NCBI GenBank assembly: GCA_015179045.1
Contig: WHUZ01000020.1
Coordinates: 310,001 to 374,000 of the forward strand
Length of the DNA: 64,000 nucleotides
Source: Kalaharituber pfeilii
Taxonomy: Eukaryota > Ascomycota > Pezizomycetes > Pezizales > Pezizaceae
Direction: 5' to 3'
Shown here: positions 20,619 through 31,691 of the stretch, piece by piece
How the letters are laid out: each line of letters begins with the position of its first letter
How positions within the stretch are numbered: the first letter of the stretch is position 1
Program-made: the position numbers and the translations under genes
The notes under the pieces: model-generated
What the model saw: only the letters and a program-made list of their open reading frames with translations
Database searches by the model: none
Told to the model about the DNA's origin: nothing

Positions 20619-21571
20619 GGGTTCCAAAAATCCCTCTATTGGTTGATTCCATGTTGGGGCTGCCAAGGAGTCAGGGCTAATAGTGCTGGCAACGGAGCGG
20701 GGAGCGGAAATTTTTTCACCCCAAGGGGAAACTTGAGGAGTTGGGTATTTTAGGGAGATTTTGCTACCCAGGGATGCATCAGGGATGAAAGTCTTTTAGC
20801 GTGTGGCACAACCCTGAGCCTGGGAAAAAGTGCAATTGAGATTTTGCTTCGTCAGGGATACTTGTAGATTTTCCGTTGTTTATTAGTAAGCGATGGTACT
20901 AGACAGGTGCAAGTATTGGACTTGGCATGAGACTACTGGCGAAGATGCACGTTATGCAGGCTTTCATGTTAGCTTAGATCCCATAGAAATATTCAGTCCC
21001 TTTCAATTGCATAGATCATGACTCAATATTCTCCAACATTCCATGGTTTTTGGTTGTTCACATGAATTAGGTCGCTGAATCGATACCTGCTTTCAGAATG
21101 AAATTTCGACAAAAATTGGTGAAGATAGATGGGGTCAAACAGAGGTGGTTTCCAGGGATCCAGACCCAAATGTCCAGGCTCAGGGTGAAGATTTCGTCCG
21201 TATGATTTTCTAGTGCGTGGCGCAGCTATCCCTGATGGCTCCCTGGGAGCGTCCCTGGTGCCAGCAAAATCTCCCTTTTGGAATGAAAATGGGATCAAAA
21301 GACTCAGCGAACTGAGTGCTTTCAATCTATGTAGGTTTCGCTGGGGGGGCCGTTATGGTTGCGAAGTGGCTTCCAGGCGCTCGTCCTGTCGTGTATAAAG
21401 TGGTAAGGTTAAAGATGCGACGACAGCTTAACGTAGTACCAGGCCGTAATCTTGAGTTACCTTTATATTTCCACCTCCTGCCCTCCTTCCAGCTGGAATC
21501 ATTCAAAAGCTCATTTACTCGACGGAGGATTAGGTCACATCTTCAGCTACCCATATACTGATCAACGTACT
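20619..21571. other. 5' flank of the O-methyltransferase gene; no separate gene seen
   Basis: About 950 bp with short ORFs only, including a 100-codon minus-strand ORF (21023-21325) with no recognisable motif. I see no splice signals that would build a longer protein. Confidence 0.4.
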
Positions 21572-23099
21572 ATGGAGTTCAAGAAGGAGATAACCGCTCT
21601 CTTAGCACAAATCACGCAGCAGCTTCAAGCCTACGATTTACCGGCAGATGCCCACACAAACGAAGATGTAGGACCAGACTACCAAAGGCTAGCTATTGTC
21701 GGCGCCTGTAGGGCTTTGCTGCACAAAGTTCAGACACCGACTGGGGTCCTCTGTGAACTGAGTTACAGCTTTCATTACGTTGCTGCTCTGCGTATTGTTA
21801 TCGAACTTGGGATTCCGCGCTACGTTGCAGAGGCCCAAGAAGGTGGCATTTCGGCAGCAGATTTAGCACACAAAGTAGGGTCAGTGGAAGAACTTATTGG
21901 TATGAGGCGAACCCAGTCTGGATTTAGTAACGCTAGTGATCTAAAGACGGGCCATCGGCAGTAAGGGCAATGCAAGTATTGATTCACTTTGGAATCTTTC
22001 GGTCGACGGGAACAAAGATATACGCACATAACGAAGTTTCAAAGCTCCTAACTGATGAAGGAACTCAGGCAGGCATGCTTGTTTGGTATGGCGTCATTCT
22101 CATGCCCTGAATTGTCTAGGACCTATATTCTGTGATAAACTCACTTTCTGACGGGGAGCATGAGCTCTATAACAGCCTAGACGAATCATTCAAAGCTAGT
22201 AGCGTTGTCACAGACGTGCTCAAGGACAATAACTGGAAATTACCAGAAGAGATGAACAAGGCTGCCTTCTGCAAGGCGTTGCAGAGTAACTTTGCCGTGT
22301 ACTCACATAACCACCTGTGTCCTGGCTAACCTAGAATTGAAATGTAGCGGACAAATCCTACTTCGATTATATATACCAGGAGAATATCTCCATGGGCGAG
22401 CGATTCTCTCGTGGTGTTGAGACCCTAGCAATTGGAGGCCCTACGCTAGTGAACTCATTATATCCCTTCAACAAACTTCCTTCAGGTACAACCATCGTCG
22501 ACGTGGGCGGCGGCCGTGGCCACATCAGCATTGGTTTGGCTCGGTTTCAGCCACATCTTAACTTCATCATTCAGGATTATCCTTCCGTTGTGGAGGATGG
22601 TAAAAAGGGTTGCCCATCGGAGCTTCTTGAGGAAAAGCGGATTCTATACATGCCACATGACATGTATCAAAAGCAGCCTGTTGAAGGGGCGGTTTACTTC
22701 TTGCGACATATATTACATGACCAACCCGACCCGTAAGCCCCCTGCTGATATTAAATCAAGAAAGGAAGGCTTGCTGCGTATGTACGAATGCTGATATTTT
22801 ACGAATGAACATTTAGATACTCGAGGATAATTCTGCAACAACTTGCTGCCAGTATGAACTCAACATCTAGTCGAATCCTCATTTGTGATCTAGTTGTAAA
22901 GACGGAAGGAATTCGTTCAACAATGGATGTTCTTCTGGACCTTCAAATGCTTGTCCTCCTGAACTCGAAGGAGCGAGATAGAAATCAGTGGGAAAGCTTA
23001 ATTAAGAGTGCTGATGAGAGGCTCGAACTTGTCAAGGTTTGGGGCAAAGATGGTGAAGAAGAAGGATCATGCATTCTCGAAGTTCGTTTGAAGGACTGA
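21572..23099 (+). CDS. SAM-dependent O-methyltransferase, five exons
   Basis: Exons 21572-21899, 21962-22085, 22200-22285, 22348-22732 and 22817-23099 total 1206 nt (401 aa), the usual size for fungal O-methyltransferases. All four introns are GT-AG and phase-consistent: GTATGA...GGCAG, GTATGG...GCTAG, GTAACT...TGTAG, GTAAGC...TTTAG. The N-terminal half is a dimerisation/winged-helix region (ALRIVIELGIPRYV, GGISAADLAHKVG, RAMQVLIHFGIF). The SAM site is IVDVGGGRGHISIGLA, followed by FIIQDYPSVV, and RHILHDQPD contains the family's catalytic-region HD. The substrate is unknown; relatives often act on secondary metabolites, but no biosynthetic neighbour is visible. The second intron (114 nt) is the least certain; some sequence I treat as intron could be coding. 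Confidence 0.85.
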
Positions 23100-23369
23100 T
23101 TGACCTCATAGTGCCTGGCTTTAACTGCTACTGCTATTTCTTCTCCAAGGCTAGTGGTTATCTGCATATCTGTACGTAGATAATACTGCACCTCCTGTGA
23201 AATCGTATAGGCAATGATTTCCAAACAAGCTTGCGTATATCCATCAAAGTTGCAAAGTACAAGCACTTATTCAGTATATACCTGGGAAATATGTATTACT
23301 TAACATTGCATACCTTTCTATGGACTCGAAGCTGCTGCATGAAGTATTATTATTATTGATTTTTAATTT
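23100..23369. other. 3' flank of the methyltransferase gene
   Basis: Non-coding, no distinct feature. Confidence 0.4.
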
Positions 23370-23803
23370 TATTTGGGGGTCACGTAGTCAAACTCTACGT
23401 GCATACACAACATAGTAACAGCACCTAGCTGCTCGCTATTCCAGATCGAGGATGGCAAAGCAATTCTCGACTGCATTGCCCTCTGCTTCGTCCTGCCTCC
23501 ACCCTTTTTCTCTCCAGGTCCTCCCAGCACTGCCAGCGGACTTGCATCCCATTCTTGTTCTTCTTCCTTTTGGGCCTCTCCAACCCACTGCAAACACCAT
23601 ATGCTCAGCGCTCCATTCTCTACAGGTGCAGTGCGTCTCCTCTCCCCTGGTCTTCTTCCTCCACATACCACCACCCCTCCCCGGCCCTCAGCCAGGTGTA
23701 GTTGGTAAGTGCCCTCCTGCCCCAATTTATCAACTTCCCCCTGCCGAAGCCACTTCGCTCTCTCTCCTCCTTTCTCTTCCGGACTAAACCTTGGTGTAGG
23801 CCA

Positions 23804-23807
<4 letters not shown>

Positions 23808-23850
<43 letters not shown>

Positions 23851-23863
23851 CATTACTAGCGTG
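23808..23863 (-). mobile_element. Family-A LINE micro-insertion
   Basis: A 56-bp insert: T-run of about 36 plus only ATATCATTACTAGCGTG of LINE. Perfect 12-bp duplication GTAGGCCACCTT (23796-23807, 23864-23875). Confidence 0.88.
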
Positions 23864-24125
23864 GTAGGCCACCTTCTGTGGCTTGCCGATCATATCTCAT
23901 GGTTGCAGCTCTTCTACTTCGCCTCCCCATCGGCCCTTCCGTTACCCTCAAGCTTCACTGTCCCTGGATCCCTCAGCTTCCGCCTCCTCTCTGCAATCAG
24001 CTCCACCACGCGTGCGAGATCTGTGGTCCTCGCCTTGCCTGTTCTTCCCGCTCTCTTGACCGCGCTGGTTGTTGCCTGAGAGTTCGCAAGCAGCAGCACC
24101 TTTGTCCTGCTGTCTACAGCCTCTA

Positions 24126-24184
24126 TTGTTTTTTTTTTTTTTATATCAATACTCGCATACCGCCCTATGGGCTATGGCGAGGGA
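24126..24184 (-). mobile_element. Family-A LINE micro-insertion
   Basis: A 59-bp insert: T-run plus the complete 3' hairpin, ending two to three bases beyond the hairpin base. Perfect 12-bp duplication CTACAGCCTCTA (24114-24125, 24185-24196). Confidence 0.9.
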
Positions 24185-24269
24185 CTACAGCCTCTAGGGC
24201 CCCCTTCATACCAGCAATCTCTCCATCCCACACTGTGGCCTTTGTGCCAACCTAGCGACTTCCGTCTGC

Positions 24270-24692
24270 TTCTCCTACAACCACCTGCCGCCTACTCCCC
24301 CTTCCTCGCTGCGGGCGCCATCTGCGAAAATCGGAAGTGGCTGGAGACAGGGAACACGGATCTAGGGAAGACCGTTGGCATCAGGTGGCTGAGGAAAAAG
24401 ACATTGCTGCTGGAGGAAGGGAAGAAGACAAGCTCGGCAGTACTGTACTTGGAGAAACAGACCGAGCTGGACAGGGTAAGGCTAGGCGGGAAATGGCTGA
24501 GAATGAGCCCATACGAACAGGATAGGGGACGGAAGTGAAGGTTGTATGGACTTTCCACCCGCACCATGTTATAGCTTCGCGGGCCCCACATGTATTTACT
24601 GGCAGCGTTTATTTCTTTTACTTTTAATAAAACCCTCGCCATAGCCCATAGGGCGGCATGCGAATACTGATATAAAAAAAAAGAAAAAAAAA
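24270..24692 (+). mobile_element. Non-autonomous family-A LINE derivative (ORF1 fragment + tail)
   Basis: Reads an ORF1-like block (VGIRWLRKK, EEGKKTSSAVLYLEKQ, RVRLGGKWLRMSPYEQDR at 24370-24530), then about 110 bp, then the family-A 3' end (CCTCGCCATAGCCCATAGGG at about 24637) and poly(A). ORF2 is absent. The block aligns with the ORF1 fragment at 6722-7204. No clear target duplication was found; the left boundary is approximate. Confidence 0.6.
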
Positions 24693-25300
24693 TGGTCACA
24701 GAGTCTCCCTTGGCTTTGCTTGTGGCCTTTTCCCATTTGGCTGGGGCACCCTCCTTGCCTAGCTTGAGGTCTATAACCTCAACTCCTGCCATTGGGGCTA
24801 CCATGGGCCTCCATGGCACACACTCCTCCTCGTTTACCTCGGGTTTGCTGGCGATCCTGCCGGCTACCAACTCGAAACCGTCACCATTTTCTGTAACTCA
24901 CCCCAGACTGAATTCCCCCCAATCTCTCCCTTTTCCATCCTCCATGTCCGGGTCTGAGGCCTCGACCTCTCTGAAGCTCTCTGGCCATAGGTCCCCCGCC
25001 CCTGTGGGGTCCGTTAGCGACCTCAGCGCATATCTCGCCTGGCTCTAGTCAAGGATCGTTGTCACACTTTCCACACCCTCAATGGCCTTCACCTTCCCTC
25101 TTGCTGCTCCGTGGACTGTCCCTGTGCAGGTCCGAAGGGCCTGGTATTGGAGCCTCTCAAACTCCTCTCTCCACTGCTCCTGGCCCCTGCAGCCAATTTC
25201 GGATTCCCACAGGCTGCTGCTCTCACCATGCCTGTATACGCTTTTCGCCACGAGAGCGGGCCCATGCCCCAATGCGAGTCCCAGGCTGGCCCTACCTTGG

Positions 25301-26428
25301 GGCTAAAACGACTATGCTTGCAGCGCCTCTTAGGACTTTCGTTATGCAGTGATATGACTTGTGAAGCTCCCCTTACCGAGGCCCGTCTTCAAATCACAGA
25401 GAGCAGTTAGTATTAGTTCACTGATCTTGTGCTCTTCAATTCCTTCCGAGAACCGTTGTTAAAATTGTGAGCAGAAGAACAAACGGTTCTCGAGGGCGTA
25501 GCACACAACGTCTCCCCAGGACGACTACAGTACAGAAGTTATCTGATGGTGAATTACTGATACTCTGAGCATGGAAAATCTCAGAAAAGCTTCAACCACA
25601 TGTGTGATGTGATCCTCAGCCGAGGTATAAAACATGATTAACATGGAACTCAATAACCCAAACCAGTTCTCTTGAGTGAGTAATCTGAGTAATGAGCCTG
25701 TACCCCACGCCACGGAACTGCTCCCCCACCCTGCGTTCCTCTCACCCCACTCTTCTGCCATACCTCGTTGTTGCCTGACTAAGTAGAGAATATTGTAACT
25801 CGGCCGCCCAAGTTTGTGATCGAAGGCGTTGCTGGGGGGAATTCGCCAGGATGGTCCATCGCCAGGATCTGTTCAGGATCAGCCAGATCAATTCATTGAA
25901 TTTCCATTATGTATGTCTCGGATTATAATTAACGTGTTTTTTTTGTACGGGAAGGGACCTACCTTATTCTGTTAGGGTGGCCATTTAATCTACCAGAACA
26001 TTTCACAGACGTTATTATATGCAGTGGAACATATAACGAGTTTACTATATTGAGCAGGGTGCATTCTTCTGTGAAAAGGATGCGCTGGCACCAGTGCTAC
26101 GGTTAGGGTTTGCCATTGATTTCTCCACATTTATTTCTATGTTGGTAAGTAATAGGATTGGCATTGGTAAAAGATGGGATGTACTCGCGTATACGTGCCG
26201 TATTATATGATTGACACCGCAATCACCTAGGATTCATTCTGAACCGAATATATGCGAATGTTTTATACATCTACATATAATCGTAACGACTTATCGATAT
26301 CCTTACACTGCCTGAGATTTAATTTCAGAGTTCTCATGCTATCTGGCCCTTGCACCCGTAATGAGGGCAATGGATCCTGATATCATCGATCTAAGCATTG
26401 AAATTTGTTGCCCCACGAATATAATCTT
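25301..26428. other. No gene seen
   Basis: About 1.1 kb of non-coding sequence between the LINE remnant and the second MULE. Short ORFs only. Confidence 0.4.
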
Positions 26429-26674
26429 CGGAATGTCTCTGTCCAGTCACTTTCTGACTGGACAGAAGCCGGGATAAGTGACACTAAGCTATATATATAT
26501 CTAAAGCGACCGCTAAGCTACTAGTACGTACAACCCATGTCCACATCCCATGCCTACATCGATCCACTTATTCCAAGGTCCTGCGTGAGTGCAGAACAAT
26601 AACCTCGGCATCATCGTACTCTGGTATTTCTTCAGCTAACTCCAGCGATTCATCCATCTTTCTACGTGGGTGTA

Positions 26675-26729
26675 TTTTTTTTTTTATATATCATTACTCG
26701 CGTGCCGCCCTATGGGCTATGGCGAGGTT
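26675..26729 (-). mobile_element. Family-A LINE micro-insertion
   Basis: A 55-bp insert: T-run plus complete hairpin. Flanks ACGTGGGTGTA (26664-26674) and ACGTAGGTGTA (26730-26740), 10 of 11 identical. Confidence 0.87.
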
Positions 26730-27174
26730 ACGTAGGTGTAGGACAATAACATCCTGAGTGTAATTGTCTACATCATCGTACTCTGGTATCTCTTCAGCTA
26801 ACTCCAGTGCTTCATCCACCTTTCGACATGAGTGCAGGACCGTGACAATAACATCCTAAGTATGACTGTCAGCAATATGATTGTGCTCTTGAATAGCTTG
26901 ACGTTTAGCTAATTCCGTTTCAGCCACCTCAGCCCCAGTAGGCCCATGGGCTGAATTGATGCGTTCTAGATTACGTGAGGTCGATGTGCTAGATGCTGTT
27001 TGAAACTGTATCCGGAAGTTTGGTTCTGGAGAAGGTAAAATAGTGGTTGGAAAACTAGGAGTTTTCCAACAATTTTGTACCTCTTGGACTGTATGTTGAA
27101 ACTGTAGAACTTGATGCGCTGCTAGATGAGAAGGTTGTGCAGTGAAATGGCTCTCGAGATTGTATGCTGTCTGA

Positions 27175-27320
27175 CAGGACACGCTCGATGTTGCGACGTT
27201 GTTTTTTTACTTTTTCTGTGATGTTATACTCTGTTTATTCGTTGTTATGTATTTAAATCCTCGCCATAGCCTACAAGGCGGCATGCGAGTAATGACATAT
27301 AAAAAAAAAAAAAAAAAAAA
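27175..27320 (+). mobile_element. 5'-truncated family-A LINE 3' end, 146 bp, inside MULE coding sequence
   Basis: Perfect 13-bp duplication GTATGCTGTCTGA (27162-27174, 27321-27333). It contains 3' untranslated sequence, the hairpin with inner arm GCCT-ACA-AGGC, and a poly(A) of about 20. It interrupts the transposase tail of the second MULE, so it is younger than that element. Confidence 0.92.
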
Positions 27321-27989
27321 GTATGCTGTCTGAACAAAGCTATACTGGCCTTGGATATCAGGAAGAAGGTTTGGTGTCATCAGTGGTGCAGATAATGAAC
27401 TTTGGGTAGTATCAAGCGTCATAGTCCTCTGTTAATGAGGGTCCCATGCGGACTTGTCAAGATTCCAACAAGGATGAATCAGCGATAGTGGTATTGACTG
27501 TTTAAGAAGATAAAAGGTACATAGAAAATGGTGACAAGGAATAGCTTATTGGAGAATAATTGAGCATGTGGTACATGCAACATTTCCCATATTTCTGGTG
27601 GAATCAGAAGCTTCATAAATAGGAGATGGTGCAGCTTGCCATTCATGCTTTAGCATGTCAATGAAATACAGTGTAACCTGCCCCTGTAGCTGCGAAAATG
27701 CTCCAATACCGGTACTATCTAAATGAAGTAGCAAGTGACGTTTAAGCCGACTGCGGTTCTCAACATTTAGCCCATAACTCTCACCCTTCTCAGGCTTTTT
27801 TTAATATGGGCTTGCATAGCTGCAATGATTTCACGGGCACGTAGGAGAGAGGTAGCAGACATTGATTGTTGTTTGTTGTTCTTATGTGTTGTGTGAGGTA
27901 AGGCAATATGAAGCGAGCAATAGCTGGTGGTGGGGGCAGTGTGAGATGTACTGTGGCATTCCAACTTTTTAATGAGAATTCGTCGAGTA

Positions 27990-27990
27990 G

Positions 27991-28037
<47 letters not shown>
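27990..28037. mobile_element. Poly(A)-only retro-insertion
   Basis: A single G followed by 47 A residues, flanked by AATTCGTCGAGTA (27977-27989) and AATTCGTCAAGTA (28038-28050), 12 of 13 identical. No LINE sequence is left between the flanks. The poly(A) could belong to either strand's insertion; orientation plus if poly(A) is 3'. Confidence 0.75.
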
Positions 28038-28041
<4 letters not shown>

Positions 28042-28202
28042 CGTCAAGTAATATAATAAAAACGAGAATTCGTGATTTCAATTTATCCCTGTACTCCGAG
28101 CATGGGTTGTATGTACTAGTAGATTAGTGGTCGCTTGTATAGTTTAGCGTCACTTATCCCGGCTTCTGTCCAGTCAGAAAGTGACTGGACAGAGACATTC
28201 CG

Positions 28203-28505
28203 CGGAAGTTGCTAGGGCGTCGGTTTTGACTTTGTATGGATAATTGAGGAGGGTATGACAGGTTGAGGATATTCTTGTGGGGGAACTTGGAGCAGCGGGA
28301 GTGTTTCCAGAGGATTATGCGGGTGCCGGTGGAGCAGTGCATGGAGAGTATGACGGTTGGGCAGAAGGTTACGGGTTTGTTATGCTCGACGGAACAGAGA
28401 TTAACAACGACCTTGAAGAAAACATTCTCAATCAAATCCTGAAAAATACAATGAAAAAAAAAAGTTACAGCCGATAAATAAAAAGAGTGTTGTAGCCAGT
28501 AAGGG

Positions 28506-28551
<46 letters not shown>

Positions 28552-29113
28552 ACGGTCATAGCCAGTAAGGAAAGGGAAAAAAGAAAAGGTCACTACGGGG
28601 ACATAATTTTGGTGAAGGTCTCAAGAGACCCCTTCATCTCAGAGAGATACTTCCTATTACCTTCTTTAGTGCTTCCTGACTCTGCCTTATCTCTTCCCGA
28701 GTGTTTCTGACTTGCAACGGAAGACGGTTTTCAGAAACTTCGAGTTCTTTGTCAACTTCCCTTCGACGTAATTGTCATAAACACAGACTTTTAGCACAGT
28801 CTATGTAGTAATATTTGTTAGAAGACAGTCGCAAAGGCATTTAGAGGACTTACCCCAACGCCAAGCGTACTAACTATAAAACAAAAGGCCTTGTAGCTCG
28901 CCATTCTGAGATCTTTATTTCACTTTAGAGCCCTCCAAGGCCGGCCTCTACACGGCCATTCTCTAGTTGACATTGTTAGGAAAGCGACAGTAGGAGAACT
29001 GCAAAGGTGGTTTCAAGTGATTTTTCATTGCTACCATTAATAAGGGATCGTTTGCGGCCGATGTCGCCGATGCTGCCGAGACTCCCACGACTGTTGAACC
29101 GGAGCATTCGCAA
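28203..29113. other. No gene seen; contains a long A-tract
   Basis: A tract of about 31 A followed by GAAAAGAAAAGAAAAA at 28507-28551 lies between two copies of TAGCCAGTAAGG (about 28493 and 28560), so it may be another tail insertion. The small plus-strand ORF 28277-28477 has no recognisable motif. Confidence 0.4.
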
Positions 29114-29125
29114 CATGGCTTCTGT

Positions 29126-29192
29126 TTTTTTTTTTTTTTTTTAATCTCACGTAACCCCGCTTGCAGCTGTTCGCCATGGCAGGGCCAAAAAC
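29126..29192 (-). mobile_element. Family-B LINE micro-insertion
   Basis: T-run plus family-B hairpin ending GGCCCTGCC. Flanks CATGGCTTCTGT (29114-29125) and TATGGCTTCTGT (29194-29205), 11 of 12 identical. Confidence 0.85.
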
Positions 29193-29270
29193 ATATGGCT
29201 TCTGTGTTGAAGTCAGTCAGTCTTCGATTAACTGATATGCCAGAGTACTCGCCTTGGAGGATCAAAGGAT

Positions 29271-29860
29271 TTTTTTTTTTTTTTTTTTTTCATTACTCGT
29301 GTGCCGCCCTGTGGGCTATGACGAGGGTAGTTACATAGGAGATAAAGTTCAGTAATAGAAAATTAAGTAAAGTAATAGGAAAGTATGTAAAGTAAAGGCA
29401 GGCCTGTTATCTCTCCATCCACCTCAGCAAGTCCATCACGGGGTCTCCCTCCTCTTCACCCATGGCTGGGGGGCCTATATACCGCCTCCCGTCCTCCTGG
29501 CCATTTTCTCCTCCACGTCTCGCACCTGTCCCATAAATGTGTCGTCGTTTCCTCCTCCTCCTCTCCGCACCATCTGCATTCCGGGCTGTCCGCCTGCCCC
29601 ATCTTGTGTCTCCAGGACCTCAGGCCTTTCCTGCCTAGTAGGCCCGCTAGTGTTCACACCATGCTTCCCAATCTCTGCAGTGGCCTGTAGCTCAGGCCTA
29701 ATCTGTTCCTCTCCTGAGATCGTTGCCCCTTTGTTGACATGCGCAGGCTGATCTCCGTGACTGTGTCTAGCTGGTAGAGCAGGAAGGCTCCTACCTTCGC
29801 CGCTTGTCTGCTTCACAGAGGGGTCCGCTGCTTGTTCATGTTAGTGTGCCAAGATTCTTG
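29271..29860 (-). mobile_element. 5'-truncated family-A LINE
   Basis: The T-run at 29271 and the family-A tail with a changed outer stem pair (CTCGT...ACGAG) are followed, on the minus strand, by a decayed C-terminal ORF2 region (QMVRRGGGGN..., RDVEEKMARRTGG). The high-coordinate boundary is approximate; no duplication was found. Confidence 0.65.
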
Positions 29861-30107
29861 GGTCATGATGCATCATTCGTGGTACTGAGACTCTGGGGTA
29901 GTCTGGCTCGAGACTGTTGCTAACGTATCGCAAGGTTGAGCAGACTTTATCTTCTCTCACCATTAGATCGGGCAAATACCCTCGCTCTTATACTAAATCT
30001 ACTTGTACTCTAAGTTCCAATAGTTTGTGGCTGACCCAGTCCTCTCATTCCACCGAGCCTAGCTTGCAGCGTTCCGGGGCGTCTGGTACGTTCTGAGAAT
30101 ACCGCAC
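29861..30107. other. No gene seen
   Basis: Short non-coding interval. Confidence 0.35.
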
Positions 30108-30116
30108 ATTTCCTGA

Positions 30117-30168
30117 GCATCTTTTTTTCTTTATATTTCATTACTCGTGTGTCTCCCTATGGGCTATG
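30117..30168 (-). mobile_element. Family-A LINE micro-insertion
   Basis: T-run and the 3' side of the hairpin, ending at CATAGCCC. Flanks share ATTTCCTGA (30108-30116 and 30169-30177), 9 bp. Confidence 0.75.
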
Positions 30169-30218
30169 ATTTCCTGACAATTACTTCTGCGTTCCAGCAA
30201 CCAAAGACAGACCTGTAT

Positions 30219-30280
30219 CTTTTTTTTCTTTTTCTTTTTTTTGGTTAAATATTATTACTCGTATGCCGCCCTATGGGCTT
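30219..30280 (-). mobile_element. Family-A LINE tail fragment
   Basis: T-rich run then ATATTATTACTCGTATGCCG-CCCTATGGGCT, stopping at the inner hairpin arm. No convincing target duplication. Confidence 0.6.
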
Positions 30281-30474
30281 GTAGATTATCTATATCACAT
30301 AATTGGATAAACATTCTTCCACAATAGGACACTCCCAAAATACACTCTCTGAATAGTTTGTGGATTCAACGAACTGTAAGAACCCTAGGCAATGCTCTTC
30401 ATATGATTGTTTACCTAAACAAACTCTTTAGTTAGTATTTGACCAATACCTTCATCAAACCCTCAAATGGAATA
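30281..30474. other. No gene seen
   Basis: Short non-coding interval. Confidence 0.35.
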
Positions 30475-31405
30475 TGTTCGGGGCCAGCCATCTTATGATA
30501 GCGGGCCACTTATGACTGGCCCAGGTCAGCTATTTCTTCCACACAAAGGTGGATAGCCCGGGCGGGCCATGCTAAGACCAATGGCCCGGGCCATCCAATA
30601 TCTGTGCTGGCTTGCCCGGGCTACTGGTCAGAATTCCGAATAAATACCCTGCATGCTTGAGTGAAACTTTGCATTTATCGTCGCCCTACAGAGAACCAGA
30701 TGTAGCCGCCCCGGCGCCCCCGTTGTCTGTCTTGGCAAATATACTGATTGAGTATATAAGATCCTAATTAGTTGCAGGACACCTCAAGATATTCACAGTC
30801 ACTGCATTCCCCACACTCCTCTACCACTCGCATCTCTTCTCGTCCTGTGCCGGCTCAAACACCAGTCAAAAATGCTGCAGCCACGTACCTGTTCACCCTT
30901 TTGTCATCCTGTGTGGAATGCCAAAATCGGGCTAAAGAAGAGTCAGATTGTCATGACAACATGATGATAAAAGATGCACTTGTTATTTAGTACTTGATGT
31001 CATATAGAATAATGCAATGAACGACGCACTGGAGGCCTATATATAGAGGCCGAAACGGCCCTATACAAAGGTCAAGTTCCAAGCGTTGTCCTAAGTTACA
31101 CCTACATTTCGCTGCCATCGCAGATACCGTAACACAGATGATGAGGCGCATCAAGAGGAAAATGATGATGTTCATAGCACCATTCATGTCAGTTAAGAAA
31201 TGATGTAGAGTAATGATATTAGAAAAAAAAAAAAAAAAAAAAAAGAAATGATGTACTATAAAGCGGCAACATCTCCACTCATGTATATGATGATGCATCT
31301 TGGTTCGTTTTTGGCCTTTTATCCTTGTAAATTGACCAGTGGCCCGCTTTAGTGATGAGAAGGTCAGTTACCGACTGGCCCGGATAAGATGGCTGGCCCC
31401 GAACA
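30475..31405. mobile_element. TIR DNA element, about 930 bp
   Basis: The ends TGTTCGGGGCCAGCCATCTT at 30475 and the complement ending CCCCGAACA at 31405 are inverted repeats of about 22 bp, with TA on both outer sides. Near each end are GGCCCGGGCC-like palindromes and CCAGT/ACTGG words. A 72-codon ORF inside (30772-30990) has no recognisable motif. A family-A micro-insertion (31208-31242) lies inside. Confidence 0.65.
31208..31242 (+). mobile_element. Family-A LINE micro-insertion, only 15 nt of LINE
   Basis: GAGTAATGATATTAG plus about 20 A, flanked by a perfect 13-bp duplication AAGAAATGATGTA (31195-31207, 31243-31255). It begins inside the 3' arm of the outer hairpin stem. Confidence 0.88.
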
Positions 31406-31677
31406 TATACCCTACATTTCTCGCTAGGCGCTGCGCCACAGGCAGGTAATTAATCCTTGCTTTTATGCAGGTGTCCTCATGCACGGTGCATACAAGTACC
31501 AGAATTGCATCAATTCGACAGTGATTGAGCCATACATACGTATGCACCGCCCGAGGTTGGGGTATGCATGTATGCATCACTGGAGGATTAGATTGGAGGA
31601 AGACTGGGCTCTGGGGGTTCAAAGTTTCCTTTCTCTTTCTGTAGAGTACAGCGCGCGGGGAGCCTTGGCTGCAGGGG
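31406..31677. other. No gene seen
   Basis: Upstream region of the HET gene; no element recognised. Confidence 0.35.
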
Positions 31678-31691
31678 CTGCTACGGGGCAC

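Larger units (their letters stand above)
23370..25300 (-). mobile_element. Decayed Tad1-like LINE (separate subfamily), hit by three family-A insertions
   Basis: Minus-strand order: post-RT region FERLQYQALRTCTGTVHGA then GVESVTTILD (25272-25045); RNase H part KVLLLANSQATTSAVKRAG (about 24090-24030) preceded by TVWDGEIAGMKGAL; a C-terminal Cys/His region with HCTCREWSAEHMVF (about 23640-23600). Frames are broken. Insertions at 23808-23863, 24126-24184 and about 24270-24692 interrupt it. Confidence 0.7.
26429..28202 (-). mobile_element. Deleted second MULE (about 1.8 kb) with palindromic TIRs
   Basis: Inverted ends of about 55-60 bp: CGGAATGTCTCTGTCCAGTC at 26429 and its complement ending at 28202. 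Each TIR carries a hairpin GTCCAGTCA-CTTTC-TGACTGGAC. The minus strand keeps only the transposase C-terminus: a SWIM-like CHHFLCTFYLLKQSIPLSLI then HPCWNLDK (about 27545-27440), matching CYHELKPFVSTSNIPLSLI of the first MULE, followed by the Gln/Ser-rich tail (27182-26856). FAR1 and catalytic regions are missing. Within 26580-26860 a coding segment of about 90-100 bp is tandemly duplicated (TCATCGTACTCTGGTAT.. twice). No 9-bp duplication was found. Confidence 0.7.

Noticed and set aside
21900..22816. Stops inside the O-methyltransferase region, suggesting decay
   Set aside because: Four phase-consistent GT-AG introns remove all of them and give a 1206-nt coding sequence of normal family length.
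26429..28202. 9-bp target duplication for the second MULE
   Set aside because: Flanks on either side of the TIRs (TATAATCTT and CGGAAGTTG) do not match; the duplication is lost or the true ends differ.
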